From Bacteriovoracaceae bacterium UBA3083 (GTDB lineage Bacteria > Bdellovibrionota > Bacteriovoracia > Bacteriovoracales > Bacteriovoracaceae), in assembly GCA_002366565.1 (NCBI GenBank), contig DFBJ01000012.1, positions 310,001-374,000 of the forward strand: a stretch of DNA of 64,000 nt, in the 5' to 3' direction. Position 1 is the stretch's first letter; each line of letters starts with the position of its first letter. The position numbers and the translations under genes are program-made. The notes beneath the pieces are model-generated. The model did not search any database. It was not told the DNA's origin and worked only from the letters and a program-made list of their open reading frames with translations. Positions 27,601 through 37,351 of this stretch are shown piece by piece.

Positions 27601-28858
27601 CAATCTCTCCGTCTGAAGTTGTAAGTTTAATTTTATAGTCACCTTCAACATCAACATATAAGCGAGGAAAAGGTGTAGTCTGCGCTGTCAAAGTTGCAGA
27701 TGAGTCTGCAGGTCTTTCTACTATTTCATAAAGATAAGATATAGGTAAATTTTCGGGATCAAAACTCTTTGATCCATCTAGTTCAATAGTCTCTCCTACA
27801 GAAGCTAGTTTATTAAGACCTGCCTTAGTAACAGGGGCTAAGTTTAGAGAAACATCCCCAAAGCAAGACCCCTCAAGAGTAGGAGCTTTATATCGTGACC
27901 TTGGATGCAGATCACAAGATGGTGCATTTAGAGAAACTTTATTATTTCCGATTATTGATGAGTTTGCATCAAGTCTTGCGTTCTTAGCAGAGTTCAACAC
28001 TATTGTTTCGCCAATGACCTTAGCGCCAGACTTCAAGCGTATATCTGAATCAGCTCCACTAAGAGCGTTAATGAAGACAGAATTAACAATTCTTAGTCTT
28101 GAATTATTACCTAGAATAACATCTCTTCCTGCATCTATTTTTAAATCATTTCCTTTGAGAACAACTCCCGATTTCGTAGTAACATCAGAATTTGATAAAC
28201 TGCCAAGGGATTTTAATTCAATGAGTTTATCTACATCAACTCGAGCATTATTAAAAAAATTGATTCCTCTAAAAGATTCAATAGTCAGGGAGTCTGCTTT
28301 AATTTTAGAATTATTTTTAATTGATATACGTGAGTTCACAGAATTTCCATTGGTAATGATACGAACATTTCCAGAACCAACTAAATTGTGATTATTTCCT
28401 AGTACAATTTCTCCGTTTGAAGAAATAAGTGCGTCCTCAGTAGTAACTTTACTATTTGATCCAAAGCTAATGGAATCATCAATAGACTCAAGGTTAAGCT
28501 TTACTGTATTAATACGAGAATTATTACCAACAGTAATTTTTCCTACAGACCTGATACACACATTGTTTGCTGTAACTTTCGTGTTATTAAAAATCTGAAT
28601 TTTACATGGAGAATGGATATCAAAATCATTTCCCGTGTAGTTAAATTTCAAGTTAAGAGAACGGTACTGATTCCCTTCAAGTCCATAATCTAAGAGGTAG
28701 TTATCTAATTCCTCAATACTCCGGACATTAACTGATCCTTGACTGCAACTTATTGACGAATCATAATCAGAGTTTAAGTCACAATTTTGGGCATACCCCT
28801 GAATTGAGAATATGAGACTAGCAAGTAAAACTTTAGAAATCATTGATATATACTTCAT
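21656..28858 (-). CDS. Sec-exported Rhs/YD-repeat toxin with HExxH metalloprotease tip
   Basis: 2400 aa. Signal peptide 1-23; about 60-310 is a repetitive beta-helix-like stretch (NNSRI, NNTKV motifs). Several PKD/cadherin-like domains follow to about 880, then a carboxypeptidase-regulatory-like domain (VGATISIIGTD and so on, about 900-960) and a ZU5-like region. YD repeats (YDxxGN) run from about 1400 to 2200 as a shell-forming Rhs cage. The core ends with RARYLNPSIGRFMSQDPIGF and so on to DPSG near 2285. The 115-residue tip has HELNH at 2360-2364, a zinc-protease motif. Unlike T6SS Rhs proteins it has a Sec signal. It is coupled by TAATG to both neighbours. Confidence 0.85.
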   Translation of the reverse strand: MKYISMISKVLLASLIFSIQGYAQNCDLNSDYDSSISCSQGSVNVRSIEELDNYLLDYGLEGNQYRSLNLKFNYTGNDFDIHSPCKIQIFNNTKVTANNVCIRSVGKITVGNNSRINTVKLNLESIDDSISFGSNSKVTTEDALISSNGEIVLGNNHNLVGSGNVRIITNGNSVNSRISIKNNSKIKADSLTIESFRGINFFNNARVDVDKLIELKSLGSLSNSDVTTKSGVVLKGNDLKIDAGRDVILGNNSRLRIVNSVFINALSGADSDIRLKSGAKVIGETIVLNSAKNARLDANSSIIGNNKVSLNAPSCDLHPRSRYKAPTLEGSCFGDVSLNLAPVTKAGLNKLASVGETIELDGSKSFDPENLPISYLYEIVERPADSSATLTAQTTPFPRLYVDVEGDYKIKLTTSDGEIEGVDFVFISTANSFPNIIVNDFSHVTIGEQFEIDASLSFDDNSDQLTYNWELVALPSESNSSIVTSSNGKAVITPDADGVYTVKLTLSDGQNTMERMITLSTTSNRPVIVLASELQTYRSSPLLLDFSASVSNDITPLNFSYVLLYKEAGSNFNMTDLSEGKLEVSSDTIGRFIIAVMAEEEDGSYNHETYTVIINNHLPEVVLTPYQEVNETLSSISISAENSTDSDGDGLSFKWIKIASPANSSSPQEILGDLFTFTIDKSGAYIYSLEVTDGFDTKTSEIKFNSTHRPSASFDIPTNLYVGDTLLLDGSSSNDLDGDELFFNWNLESSPESSDATIGDQSSQHTSILFDKEGVYRVSLLVKDSYFSSEVVTKEVIVTKFINFPPILTAIDNKSVTLGGDLSFIISATDANETKVNYFLGSKYPIPSGVKLDSDSGLFQWHPSEINVGVNTFEVIASDGKKITKLEFEINVIGVDPNGPTSFIGTVVDSNALTSDDVSLPIVGATISIIGTDLITTTDSNGKFIFANIPDTEEIVFKIDSSTAGDTPEGGRYANFIELIHLIKGAVNVISRPFYLPRLAMSSITQVVTDEVTNVINADLGIELSVPANSATLPDGTSFTGELSVSVVPQNLAPVTLPPGVNPGMLITVQPSGVQFVEQVPITYPNTEGYAAGSELSIYQMNDKLGRFEVVGRGVVSDDEKNIVTVSGGLRNTSWGYTIPDPITLWEQITIFINSFTDKTKHTHTKACASGSHIDIASGRMYQDHFISTYKSLGVDRGLRLIYGSKEASGYSVASIHTLKNDVKPNFVEISTSINGVKQPFKTTTDISLDDNYDDTELYRQYSNMFTGDLETGLYPYEAEIKSIYTQSTTSRFLSDVVDNPEFPVVNYKTSPVGYGWAIDNVKSLKFGSEGAVMYLHGAFDFGIFTPLELGTYKTPYGLSSKLTKSDDRYELREKDGLKHVFNLEGYHQFSIDKNGRQTSYFYDDLNRLISIQDPTGQSISLVYENNLLSEIRDPSGRVTKLAHDESGHLVKIIDPDLSELNYSYNDNLLIIKKGKSDEVTSYTYNSFGFLKGINRPDGENSEFSPIEDTLDQAIEPFKTNKSVISGSKMDLKEISNIVIKPIAKKSVRCTRSSRKRYVGPNRYEIIVTRKCRRFTEYLEVERDFASDNSFGESEYDSLGNPIIQIDKTGRVKRYNYDNKGNLLRQSDYIGFNVYSETTYDDEYSMPLSFKDKLGHTTTFNLDDSGNIEKIIDPNNAVTGIKYTNKGQVRLIRDDSGNKTEIQYDQTNGNISMLKNSNGDITNFYYDSRGNVIQIINPNGKSSLFEYDEMNRVVKTINQLDNEISFTYDKSGNLLTLTDSNTGTTTFTYDKQGNVLTRIDPLGRVEEFIYDLRGNILLYTDKNQIKTQFTYDDDYRLIEKLVGDIKHEYSYDAEGRLLGASTDESGVTFEYDLVGRVKKVNSLESDSTPAVDLNYAYNENSSLTAMNSTYADIAYQRDSLSRVSKIEYGNLDFLYSYDSLGRRESIQLPNGTSSNLSYDRTSKLLGLIHSNSTEDLIKFAYSHDANGNRTQMNTDRVSISTENPTLTYEYDDSDQLVSATHPILGSSDETFVFDALGNKLRETGVSVDSTFNLNNQLIEDSFFTYGYDTNGNLISKINKADQSVTQYSWNLLNQLVKIEKKNSLSTPAVSVVEYSYDVFGRRSSKNINGEMTSYVYDNEDILFEFDGDKNLKATYIHGPGIDEPLMMNIDSKNYFYHTDGLGSVVGLSNELGEMEQQYLYTSFGGMTVFNKEGSEIQPTEGIKNPYGFTGREMDTESDLYFYRARYLNPSIGRFMSQDPIGFAGGDTNLYRYVKNNPINYNDPSGLLINDRTGGLISDSVKGGELYQSIANNPNYTVDIYVDTHLKDAGLTQWTGENNQVVTINPLNQLNSADLHDTVIHELNHARLNNMFNGSTTENEDTNGFLPKVLRDNPVNRCGGN

Positions 28859-31800
28859 TATCTAACCTTATGTATTTTTCTGTGGTTTTTAATTTTCTTA
28901 AAATCTTTTAGTTTATTCTTTACACTTCTTTCAATGTTTATAGTGCCATCTGTTACCTCAACATCAACTTGGGTATGATTCATTCCGTACTTATCATCCA
29001 GAACATATAGATTTAATGTAAAAACTCCTGCAGAATTAAAATCGATAGTTACTGATTCTCCTTCTTCATAGAAAAAGTCTTCAATATCCCAAAAATAACT
29101 AACTATTGAACCATCAAGGTCGTATGAATTTGATCCATCAAAAGTTATAGAGACAGGAAAATCACCACTTGTGGAAGAAGAGTCAATAATTGCGACAGGA
29201 GCTTGAGTCTCCTCTACAACATGCGAAAATGTATAACTTCCACTATTCCCTAAGCTATCTTCTAACGTAACAGTGATATTATAAGTCCCAGTTGTAACAA
29301 AATTATGCTCAATATCTGGTAAATCTCCATTAGCATCAGTATCAAAAACAACATCTCCAGTACCATCATCAAAATTCCATATGGCCCTAGTAACGTCAAA
29401 TGAGTCATCATAATCAGCTTCAAACCCTGCACCAATAGGTAAGTTTGATTGCCAATGCCAGCGATCTACAGAGAATATTGGGATATTATTCCCTCCAGAA
29501 CTTGCCTCGACATTTATATATTCAACACTAGACCTAATATTATTAGAATCGTCAGTTACATAAAGGTGTAGTTCATAGAACCCTGGTGTGTATAATTGAA
29601 TAAGAAGAGGGTTCTCTTCGAAAATAAAGGTTTTCCCTCCTGGAGCTCTAAGGACCCATCTTTCATAAACAACAGATCCATCAGAGTCTGTAGATAGCGA
29701 ATCTGCTGATATAGAGAGAGGTGACTCTCCAGAGTTCGTATTCAAGCCTATATCAACATTTGGGACATTTCCCTCTGAAACATGTATAGATCGAAGACTA
29801 CCATGTGTAAGTCCAGAATCATCTGTTATATAAATACGCATGTACTTAGTGCCAAGAGTTGAGTAACTATGTGTTATTGCAGTGTCCGTGGTAAGCAAGT
29901 TCGTCCCATCACCAAACTCAATGTAGAACAGAGCATTACCTTCAAAAGTAGAATTAGATAAGTCTAGGTTAATAGACTCATCAATCTCCGGGTAATTGTT
30001 GCTAATACTTGCATTAGCTAGTGGTCCAACACTCCCAACATCAACGACATGACTAAGATTATATCTGATACCTTTATAATCATAGACCTCAGCTTCAATT
30101 GTATATAGGCCTGGACTTGGGAAAGTATAATCTAAGTCATCTGTAGTAAATCTTTCATTATTAACTATTAATATAGTTTTTTCACTATCATATAAGCCAG
30201 CATAATCTTCTATCTGAATTCCAACTGTTGTACCTTCTCGATACCCAACTTTAATACCAAAGTTAGAAGAATTAATATCTCCAACAAAGACTTCATAATC
30301 GTTCTCACTAGAGTTACCATCTTCATCTACAACAGTTAAGGATACATCATGCGTCCCAGTGGAATAGAATGTATGCGTAAGAGTTGGACCACTATAGAAT
30401 GATTCAACACCCCTTTCATTAACTCGCCAAAAATAAGACTCAATAGAAGAATTCTCCGAATAACTGTCTTGTCCATTAAATGTAATTTCTAATGGAGTGT
30501 TTCCAACAGAAGAAGTAGACTTAATTTTAACAAATGGGTGAATATCAGGACCAACAGCTTCAACATAAATTTCCTGACAAGATTCATCAGTTGCCTTATG
30601 CTCATCAAAAACATACAAGCATAGCTCATACACTCCAGCATTTTGAAAAACGTATGTTGAAGACACAGATTCTACATATTCCTCTATATCATGCTCTTCA
30701 TTAGAAATTTCCCAAATATGTGTAACGACAGTGCCGTCTTCATCATAAGAGCTACTTCCATCGAAGGACATCGTATCACCGACAGAGTATGAATTTGAAC
30801 CTACAATTTGCTTCGAAACCGGAGTCTGTGTATTAGAAATAGTGATATCGAAACTAAAAATTGATTCTGCACCTTCGTCATCTACGGCCTTCACTGAAAC
30901 AGAGTAGACCCCAGTCGATCTATACATATGCCAAATATCTTCAACGTTGTCATCAGCTGTAAGGGCAGTATAAGTAGGAGAACCATCTCCAAAATTCCAC
31001 TCATATGAAACGACTTCTCCATCGTCAACTACATCTTCAATATAGAAAAAAGTGTAATATGGATTATTTGACCTTATTAATTCATGGAAAACTCCACCTA
31101 TCACTGGTGGCGTATTAGAAGAGTCTAGAACGTTTATCGATAAAGTCTTTTGCCCTTCCAAAAATGGGACTCCATTATCTCTAATCTTGAGAGTTACCGA
31201 ATCTTGCCCTACAAAGTCTGAATTGGGTGTATAAGTTATTTCATTTTTATCTAATGAAACAACTCCATTACTAGGTAGACCTATAATTTCAAAACTATGC
31301 TCTTGACCGGTATTAGTATCCTCATAGTCTATAGGAAAGATAACACTGGAGTTTTTATTAACAGAAAAAGAGTTGCTTATTATTACAGGAGCGGCGTTTT
31401 CTGAAACATTGAAGGAGATATTAAAATCACCATACTTACTAGGAAATCCATTATCAGTTATTCTTACTGTTGCATTTAACTCTCCCGAAAATGGATGTGG
31501 AGCCGTAAACTGAAGCTCTCCATCTGTGTCTACAGAAAGTACTCCTGAAGCAGGATGTGAGAGGATTTGATAAGAGTGATTCTGCCCTAGGTCAGGATCA
31601 TTAGGGATAACAGTGTGACTAATCGTCATACCTTCTACTATGTCTATAGTTAAGTCATCCGGCATAGGACTACTATTACCCAAAACATTTATTGAAATAG
31701 TAATATCTGTGCTGAGAACAGGTATACCATCATCCTCTACTCTTATAGTAATAGAATCAGATCCAACAAAATTTTCATTGGAAGTATAGCTAACCTCACC

Positions 31801-34800
31801 ACTCGAACCAATTATTGCTTGACCACTTACAGGAGGATTCAAAATTGAAAAGGAATGCTCTTGATCTACGTCTAGATCCTCAACGTTAACTAATGTAGTC
31901 CCCTCAACCCCCGTTAAAACCTCAATATCTTCAGCACTTAACAATGGAGGGTGATTAATATCATAAGAGTTAATCGTTAATAGTAATTCACTACTCATTT
32001 CAGGAACGCCATCGTCTGTAACGATTATAGTCACAGTCTCGGTTCCTTTTACATAAGCACTATAAGAAAAGTCTCCACTGATAGGATCAATACTTGCTGA
32101 GCCATTTAAATCAGTAGAATTTATAGAAAATCTAAAATTATTATTTGGGTTAGAATCTGTAGCAAAATAGCTAAGGTTTACAGTTTCATCAACTGTCACG
32201 TCTGTCGAAGTCGCCCCCACAATAGAAGGGGCCTCATTATCAACAATATTCACAACAACATCAGTAAAACCTGTCCCTAACGGTTGTGCATTATCTGAAA
32301 CAAAAACTCTAAATGTATCAGAACCTGAAGCAGATACGTATGGCGTATAGATTAACTCTCCAACCTCAGAAATTTCAGCTATCCCCTTCTGAGGAGCAGT
32401 TTGAATACCAAAAGAATGTTCCTGAAAATCATCCACATCAGTAAACGTAATACTATGAGAGTTGGATATTGATCTTTGAAGGATAGAAAGCTCAATGTCA
32501 TCTAACACAGGTATTGAATTTGGAGTGACCTGTATAGTCACCAATACTTCTGCTACTCCACTCGGAAGAGCAGAATCCCGAACTTCTAATATAAATGAAT
32601 CTTCACCTACAAATCCAGAGATAGGATCGTAAATAAAGCTCTTAGTTAAAGTATCAAGAGTTAAGGAGCCTGAATTAACATACCTTTTGATAATTACTTC
32701 TAACTGTTGGCCAGAATCCTCATCAGATACTGTATACTCGCCAGTATATGCTGTTGACTGGAAAGTGCTGAAGCTATCAGCAAGGATAGTAGGATTATTA
32801 TTCTTTACTACATCGACATTAACAACAACTTCACTCTTTCCACTAGGAATTGCTGAATCTGAAACCTCAAGGGTAAATGCATCTTGCCCAAAGAATCCAA
32901 CATTGGGTGAGTATGAGAACTTACGAGTATTAAAGTCAATACTCACAGTACCTGAACTTGCTTGAGCCTTTACAGCAACAGATAAATTCTGCCAGGCATC
33001 AACGTCACTAATTGAAAAGTCTCCGATGTAACTTGTAGATTGAAATGTTTGAAAACTCTCAGCAACTATTACAGGGTTTGTATTACCCTCTATCTCAATC
33101 GGGATTATTAATTCTCCAGTTGAAGGTGGTATTGCATTGTCCTGAACACCGACTCTAAGCTCTCCTGTCCCTGAGAGACCACTATTGGCAGAAAAGTTCA
33201 ACTTCCCTTGCTGATCTATTGTTGCATTTCCAAGACTAGATTGAGATAAAATCACAAAATTATGACTCTGAGTTGTATCAGAATCAGTGAAAGAAATATT
33301 TAACTCTGCTACTCCACTTTGAAAGATTGATATCGAAGAAGGTAGTGCAGTAAGAACTGGAACTGAATTCGCAGTAATATTAACATTAACAGTCAGGTCC
33401 GTTGAGCCGATTGGCATACCTGAATCTTTAACATTTACTATAAAAGAATCAGAACCTGTAGCCCCAAGATCTGGGGAGTACACGACTTCTCCTAACTGAT
33501 TAATACTTGCTAATCCTTTAAGACCATTAGAACTTATAGTGAAAGAAAAAGTCTGTCCCTCGTCTGAATCTGAAACATTAACAAGAGTACTTCCAGTTTC
33601 ACCTTGAAAGATATTTATCGGTAATGAAGATAAAACCGGAGGAGTATTTTCAATTATTGAGATATTTAAAATAATATCTATAAATTTAGAAGGAAGACCA
33701 TTATCAGAAATACGGATAGTAACAGTATCCTCACCAACTTGTGAACTAGCGTGATACTCAAGAAGTCCATCACTCGAAATGAAGGCTTCACCTAAGTTAC
33801 CATTTTGATATATAGAATAAGATAAAACCTGATTATCATCAATATCTGATGCATCGACTGTAACTGATTTAACAGAACCTGTTGTAAGGGAAATCCCTTG
33901 AACGCTTGCAGTAGGCGCACTATTTTCATAAACACTAATAGGAACTTCGAATTGGACTTCATGAGAGGCTAAACCATCATCAGAAACACTAATTATAAAC
34001 GAATCCTGCCCAAAGAAGTTTAAGGCCGGAGTATAAGTAACCTCAGCTTTTTCACCACCACGATGGCCTATCGAAACACTACCATTTAATGGCTGTCTTA
34101 TTATTTTATAACTTATATTCTGAGAGTATTCTTCAACATCGATATCGTTGTGAAAGACATCTATTTTCTTTGATTTTCCTTGAATCGTTTCAATTGGCCC
34201 ATTAATATAAGGAGACGGGGCACTATTTTCCTGAACATTTATATTCCCAAAAACATTCTTTGAATAATTACTTAATGAGTTCGCCTCTTGTATATTGAAA
34301 CCTACTATGTCAGAACCATAGAATTCACGCTTCGGATTAACTCTGAAGTACCTCTTCTTGGAAGATGATATATACGTTTTGCTTAATTCAGCAGTTCCAC
34401 CAATAGGGTACACTGAGAATTGAACGTCGAACGTATTATCTAAATTATCATCAGTTATATTTATTAAACCAGAATATCTAACTCCTTGAAGAGTTCTTAT
34501 ATCAGAAATAGAAGCATCGACCGGATCTTCCTCTTCTACATTAATACTCACAATTGCGCTTGAGGCTTTGTTAGGTATACCATTGTCGGTAACAGTCACC
34601 TCAAACTCATCTAGTCCAACAAAATCAGGATTTGGGAGATACGTAAGAAAAGAGTATTGTTCACTGATTTCTACAGTACCATTACTAGGAGGAACAGTGA
34701 TTGAATATGTTAGACTCTGACCTCCGTCTAGATCTCGACCTCTTGGATATATACGTTTACTTAGACCTTTAGAAACAAAAGTTGAGATGTCATCTATGGA

Positions 34801-37200
34801 AGGAGCCCTATTTTCAATGATATCAATACTAATGACACCAAATGCACTCAATGAAGGTGAACCGTTATCCGTAACCTTAACTGTTATATAGTCAGTGCCG
34901 GATGTTTCATTATTTGCCTGATACTCAATGTATGAACCTAAAAACTTAACTGTTCCAAGACTTGGTCCAGAAATTATTTCATAAGTTAGCTTTTGACCTC
35001 GGTCAATATCACGCCCGTTTAAATATATAGTTTGAGATCCTCCTTCAGAAATGCTATAAGTTCGTTCATTTATTTCAGGAGGAGAATTTTCATAAACATT
35101 TATTGGAACAATTACATCTTTAAATAAAGGAGGTTCTCCATTATCCATAACTCTAACAGTAATGTAATCAATTCCATCAAATCCTTCATCTGGTGTGTAG
35201 TCAATCACTCTCTGATTAAAAGGATTCGCTACGGCTATTCCATGCTCAGGAAGGTTTAAGATTGAGTATGTTGCCTGATCTCCCCCATCAGGATCTCCAG
35301 AGCTAAGAATGATTGAAGTGGTCACTGGAAAAGTTATACGTGGATTATTGATAGTAAATGTTGGACTTGGAGGTTGATTATATTTTGCTTTAATCACAAA
35401 ATCATATAAGCCTGTTTTTGACGGAGAGCCATTATCTGTTATTGCTAGAGTAAAACTCTCTTCTCCAAGAAAATCGTTGTTAGCACTATATCGAATAGTA
35501 AAAGTATCTGGTAGAAGTTCTATGTCACCATATTCCGCCTGTCCAATAATTTCATAGGTATGCACTTGATTACTATTTTCATCACGAAAAGAAAAAGGAA
35601 TATCTTTTGTAGTTCCTGGATTTACATAGCTTATCTCTCTAATGACAGGTGTGGGTGTTTGATTTTCTCTAACTTGAACATCTAAAAGATAAGTATTAAC
35701 TCCCGGGCTTGATGCATTATCAGATAGCACAATCTCGACTTGCTCATTTCCAAAAAATGAATCATTAGGATGAACAGATAATCTTTGAGTGTCACTGTCA
35801 TATACTACTGTACCAAAACTAGGATCTACACTTACTGAAACAGAAACATCTTGCAGTTCATTAATATCTATAATATTTAAAATCTTGACTGAGGATACAC
35901 CCTGCGCAGTATCTATACTTGGTAAATAGTTAATGTACGGTAAATTATTAACGAGTACGCTTACATTTACAACATGATCACTATAAAGAACAGGTGATCC
36001 ATCATCATAAACTCTTATGACAAATGTATCATCTCCAATAAAGCTTGGGTCTGGAACATAATTAACTTTTAATTCATCTGTATAGTTTGGATTATAAATA
36101 ATTGCACTACCATTTGTAGCACTCTGAATAACTTCACCTCTATGAAATTGACCATAATTATCTTCGACATTTAAATTTACTAAAACGGCTTCACCATGTG
36201 AGATAGACTCATCAGTTGATACTAATGGAGGTATATTTCCACTAACAAAATTTACATTTACTTCTTTAATAGATGTCTTACTAGGAAAACCATCATCTAC
36301 TGCAGCAATAATGAATCTATCATCTCTTGAGCTAGAACGGTCTGGAACATAAAAAACTTTATTCCCTTCAATCCTAACTCTCCCATACAACGGCTCATCT
36401 ACAATTGAGAAGGATAGACTATTCCCATCTGGATCGCTTCCGAAGATCGTGGACTCTCCACCTAAGTTTCCTGAAAATAAAATATCCTGGACACTAACGG
36501 AAGGGGGATTATTAATAGGAATTGCCTCAATATTCTTAACAATAATAACATCTAGAGATTCTGAAACCCTTCCCCCTAGTTTAATAGTCATAGAGTTCAT
36601 TGCTTCCAAACTTAGCTGCTTATAAACGAATGTATTATCTGCTCCAAAACTGTTAAAAGATAAGATATCGTCTCCATTAATAGTAACTATAGCAGTTGAG
36701 ATACCTTTACTTTCAGCAATAAAAGTATAAGTACTTTGCGTATCGGACACAGGGAACGAATATTCTTTCAACTCACATGAAGACTTAGTACCTTTCTTTA
36801 GTAAACACGATTCCTCAACTTCTACATTTAGCGGGCCATATACGACTTCATCATAATTAACATACGATGAGACAGAAATAATCTGTTCAGAAACTTCACC
36901 TAGTTTATTTTCAATAGATAGCAGAATATTATAGTTCCCTACTTTATCGAGAACTAAACTCGAAACATTCGTATTGGAATTTAAAAGACGATTAATCGAA
37001 AAATTCGGAGAAGATAGTACTGACCAATTAAACCTTAACTCACTTGAATCAGTATCATAACTTTGAGATGCATCCAGAGAGATCTCTTTTCCTACACTCG
37101 AAACAATATCAGAATTTACAATAATAACTGGGCCTGCAATAACAGAGAGATTGATAAAGGTAGTGAATACACAAGCTAATGCCTTAATCAAAAAATGCAT
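28858..37200 (-). CDS. Giant exported adhesin-like protein with tandem cadherin-like and PKD domains
   Basis: 2780 aa from the ATG at 37200, which has GGAG upstream and begins a clean signal peptide (MHFLIKALACVFTTFINLSV); an earlier in-frame ATG at 37269 adds a non-signal-like extension. About twenty domains of roughly 90-95 aa share the pattern 'NxxPxI... SDxDxGQxxSF... VxYTPNxxFxGxDSFxxxVxDxGxP', as in Big_9/cadherin-like/VCBS families. PKD-like domains (FDGSNSYDLDGSIV) fill the last about 700 residues. A basic tail (KNKLKDFKKIKNHRKIHKV) ends it. It heads the three-gene operon with the Rhs toxin and inhibitor, so it may serve in adhesion to, or toxin presentation at, target cells. Confidence 0.75.
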   Translation of the reverse strand: MHFLIKALACVFTTFINLSVIAGPVIIVNSDIVSSVGKEISLDASQSYDTDSSELRFNWSVLSSPNFSINRLLNSNTNVSSLVLDKVGNYNILLSIENKLGEVSEQIISVSSYVNYDEVVYGPLNVEVEESCLLKKGTKSSCELKEYSFPVSDTQSTYTFIAESKGISTAIVTINGDDILSFNSFGADNTFVYKQLSLEAMNSMTIKLGGRVSESLDVIIVKNIEAIPINNPPSVSVQDILFSGNLGGESTIFGSDPDGNSLSFSIVDEPLYGRVRIEGNKVFYVPDRSSSRDDRFIIAAVDDGFPSKTSIKEVNVNFVSGNIPPLVSTDESISHGEAVLVNLNVEDNYGQFHRGEVIQSATNGSAIIYNPNYTDELKVNYVPDPSFIGDDTFVIRVYDDGSPVLYSDHVVNVSVLVNNLPYINYLPSIDTAQGVSSVKILNIIDINELQDVSVSVSVDPSFGTVVYDSDTQRLSVHPNDSFFGNEQVEIVLSDNASSPGVNTYLLDVQVRENQTPTPVIREISYVNPGTTKDIPFSFRDENSNQVHTYEIIGQAEYGDIELLPDTFTIRYSANNDFLGEESFTLAITDNGSPSKTGLYDFVIKAKYNQPPSPTFTINNPRITFPVTTSIILSSGDPDGGDQATYSILNLPEHGIAVANPFNQRVIDYTPDEGFDGIDYITVRVMDNGEPPLFKDVIVPINVYENSPPEINERTYSISEGGSQTIYLNGRDIDRGQKLTYEIISGPSLGTVKFLGSYIEYQANNETSGTDYITVKVTDNGSPSLSAFGVISIDIIENRAPSIDDISTFVSKGLSKRIYPRGRDLDGGQSLTYSITVPPSNGTVEISEQYSFLTYLPNPDFVGLDEFEVTVTDNGIPNKASSAIVSINVEEEDPVDASISDIRTLQGVRYSGLINITDDNLDNTFDVQFSVYPIGGTAELSKTYISSSKKRYFRVNPKREFYGSDIVGFNIQEANSLSNYSKNVFGNINVQENSAPSPYINGPIETIQGKSKKIDVFHNDIDVEEYSQNISYKIIRQPLNGSVSIGHRGGEKAEVTYTPALNFFGQDSFIISVSDDGLASHEVQFEVPISVYENSAPTASVQGISLTTGSVKSVTVDASDIDDNQVLSYSIYQNGNLGEAFISSDGLLEYHASSQVGEDTVTIRISDNGLPSKFIDIILNISIIENTPPVLSSLPINIFQGETGSTLVNVSDSDEGQTFSFTISSNGLKGLASINQLGEVVYSPDLGATGSDSFIVNVKDSGMPIGSTDLTVNVNITANSVPVLTALPSSISIFQSGVAELNISFTDSDTTQSHNFVILSQSSLGNATIDQQGKLNFSANSGLSGTGELRVGVQDNAIPPSTGELIIPIEIEGNTNPVIVAESFQTFQSTSYIGDFSISDVDAWQNLSVAVKAQASSGTVSIDFNTRKFSYSPNVGFFGQDAFTLEVSDSAIPSGKSEVVVNVDVVKNNNPTILADSFSTFQSTAYTGEYTVSDEDSGQQLEVIIKRYVNSGSLTLDTLTKSFIYDPISGFVGEDSFILEVRDSALPSGVAEVLVTIQVTPNSIPVLDDIELSILQRSISNSHSITFTDVDDFQEHSFGIQTAPQKGIAEISEVGELIYTPYVSASGSDTFRVFVSDNAQPLGTGFTDVVVNIVDNEAPSIVGATSTDVTVDETVNLSYFATDSNPNNNFRFSINSTDLNGSASIDPISGDFSYSAYVKGTETVTIIVTDDGVPEMSSELLLTINSYDINHPPLLSAEDIEVLTGVEGTTLVNVEDLDVDQEHSFSILNPPVSGQAIIGSSGEVSYTSNENFVGSDSITIRVEDDGIPVLSTDITISINVLGNSSPMPDDLTIDIVEGMTISHTVIPNDPDLGQNHSYQILSHPASGVLSVDTDGELQFTAPHPFSGELNATVRITDNGFPSKYGDFNISFNVSENAAPVIISNSFSVNKNSSVIFPIDYEDTNTGQEHSFEIIGLPSNGVVSLDKNEITYTPNSDFVGQDSVTLKIRDNGVPFLEGQKTLSINVLDSSNTPPVIGGVFHELIRSNNPYYTFFYIEDVVDDGEVVSYEWNFGDGSPTYTALTADDNVEDIWHMYRSTGVYSVSVKAVDDEGAESIFSFDITISNTQTPVSKQIVGSNSYSVGDTMSFDGSSSYDEDGTVVTHIWEISNEEHDIEEYVESVSSTYVFQNAGVYELCLYVFDEHKATDESCQEIYVEAVGPDIHPFVKIKSTSSVGNTPLEITFNGQDSYSENSSIESYFWRVNERGVESFYSGPTLTHTFYSTGTHDVSLTVVDEDGNSSENDYEVFVGDINSSNFGIKVGYREGTTVGIQIEDYAGLYDSEKTILIVNNERFTTDDLDYTFPSPGLYTIEAEVYDYKGIRYNLSHVVDVGSVGPLANASISNNYPEIDESINLDLSNSTFEGNALFYIEFGDGTNLLTTDTAITHSYSTLGTKYMRIYITDDSGLTHGSLRSIHVSEGNVPNVDIGLNTNSGESPLSISADSLSTDSDGSVVYERWVLRAPGGKTFIFEENPLLIQLYTPGFYELHLYVTDDSNNIRSSVEYINVEASSGGNNIPIFSVDRWHWQSNLPIGAGFEADYDDSFDVTRAIWNFDDGTGDVVFDTDANGDLPDIEHNFVTTGTYNITVTLEDSLGNSGSYTFSHVVEETQAPVAIIDSSSTSGDFPVSITFDGSNSYDLDGSIVSYFWDIEDFFYEEGESVTIDFNSAGVFTLNLYVLDDKYGMNHTQVDVEVTDGTINIERSVKNKLKDFKKIKNHRKIHKVR

Positions 37201-37351
37201 GATTTCTCCAAGATAGATTCTATAAAATTTAATGAATGCTATTCGCAATGAAACTCCACTGTCAAACAATACAACCTCAAGTCTTCTTGACGTTTACATA
37301 TTAAAAAAGTTTTAGAAGAATACTTTAATCATTTATTTAGGAGAGAAAACT

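Noticed and set aside
37281..37320. TTGACG as a -35 box for the peroxidase gene
   Set aside because: No convincing -10 box at 16-18 bp spacing, so no promoter is claimed.
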